A stretch of 5,362 nucleotides of DNA, from contig WRJY01000152.1 of assembly GCA_009778355.1 (NCBI GenBank), positions 1-5,362 on the forward strand, in the 5' to 3' direction. The position numbers and the translations under genes are program-made. The notes beneath the pieces are model-generated. The model worked only from the letters and a program-made list of their open reading frames with translations. It was not told the DNA's origin and did no database searches. Below are positions 5,268 to 5,362 of this stretch, one piece after another (the first letter of the stretch is position 1; every line of letters begins with the position of its first letter). The DNA is from Desulfovibrionaceae bacterium. GTDB lineage: Bacteria; Pseudomonadota; Gammaproteobacteria; Burkholderiales; Burkholderiaceae_C.

Positions 5268-5362
5268 CTAGGGCGCAACGGTACCGTTCTGCGAGCGCGC
5301 GGGCACCCAGCGCCACCACACGCTGCTGAGCGACGCCGGGCCTTCCTCGATCTGCCCCATGA
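5268..5362 (-). CDS. Probable C-terminal fragment of an unrecognised protein
   Basis: On the minus strand a frame open from the window edge ends at a TAG at 5268-5270. The visible tail is about 30 residues, ending SSVWWRWVPARSQNGTVAP. Third codon positions are nearly all G or C (only GAA, GGT and GTT break the pattern), as in the real genes here. The competing plus-strand frame from the ATG at 5235 has many A/T third positions and an Arg/Ala-rich shadow look. The frame would converge on the CoA-transferase with 38 bases between stop codons. I do not recognise the protein. An in-frame ATG near the edge (5358-5360) could be internal or a start, so the fragment may also be a very short ORF or spurious. 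Confidence 0.45.
   Translation of the reverse strand, partial: MGQIEEGPASLSSVWWRWVPARSQNGTVAP

Noticed and set aside
3883..5319. Open frame of 478 codons on the minus strand opposite the CoA-transferase
   Set aside because: It is a shadow of a clearly conserved plus-strand gene, with His/Arg/Gly/Ala-rich composition and no recognisable motifs.
5235..5362. Plus-strand frame starting at ATG 5235 just after the CoA-transferase stop
   Set aside because: It has many A/T third positions, no Shine-Dalgarno and a shadow-like composition. The opposite strand has better coding character.

Overview
The window comes from a GC-rich genome, roughly two-thirds G+C in the coding parts with strong G/C preference at third codon positions. 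Protein style and gene order fit Burkholderiales, most likely Comamonadaceae (Acidovorax/Comamonas-like). This placement is inferred from the betaproteobacterial EIIA-ptsH-ptsI cluster, a ZIP transporter of a type I associate with that group, and a tRNA-Thr(CGU). No database search was possible.

Layout from left to right. Positions 1-248 are non-coding and less GC-rich (about 46% G+C over 121-240). They hold a clear intrinsic terminator on the minus strand and a cluster of GTGCAA/TTGCAC hexamers. Next is tRNA-Thr(CGU) on the minus strand, with its own consensus -10 box at 343-348. A 265-residue ZIP-family metal transporter follows on the plus strand (464-1261). It converges on a three-gene minus-strand PTS operon that reads right to left: a mannose-type EIIA (3448-3879), HPr/ptsH (3182-3451, ATGA overlap) and enzyme I/ptsI (1357-3111). 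Divergent from that operon is a family III (CaiB/BaiF) CoA-transferase on the plus strand (3994-5229). At the right edge, a minus-strand reading frame that ends at 5268 is probably the C-terminal end of another gene.

How the genes work together: the PTS genes form a complete soluble phosphorelay, PEP to EI His209 to HPr His15 to EIIA His11. No membrane EIIC/EIID and no EIIB are present, so the relay is either regulatory or serves a permease encoded elsewhere. The ZIP transporter and the CoA-transferase are each single genes with no obvious functional link to the PTS.

Overall this is mostly an ordinary housekeeping region, and I see no convincing new multi-gene system. The points most worth checking are the altered metal-site motifs of the ZIP protein, the hexamer cluster just past the tRNA 3' end (a possible integration-site or regulator signature), the two A.C mismatches in the tRNA, and a possible leaderless start for the PTS operon.
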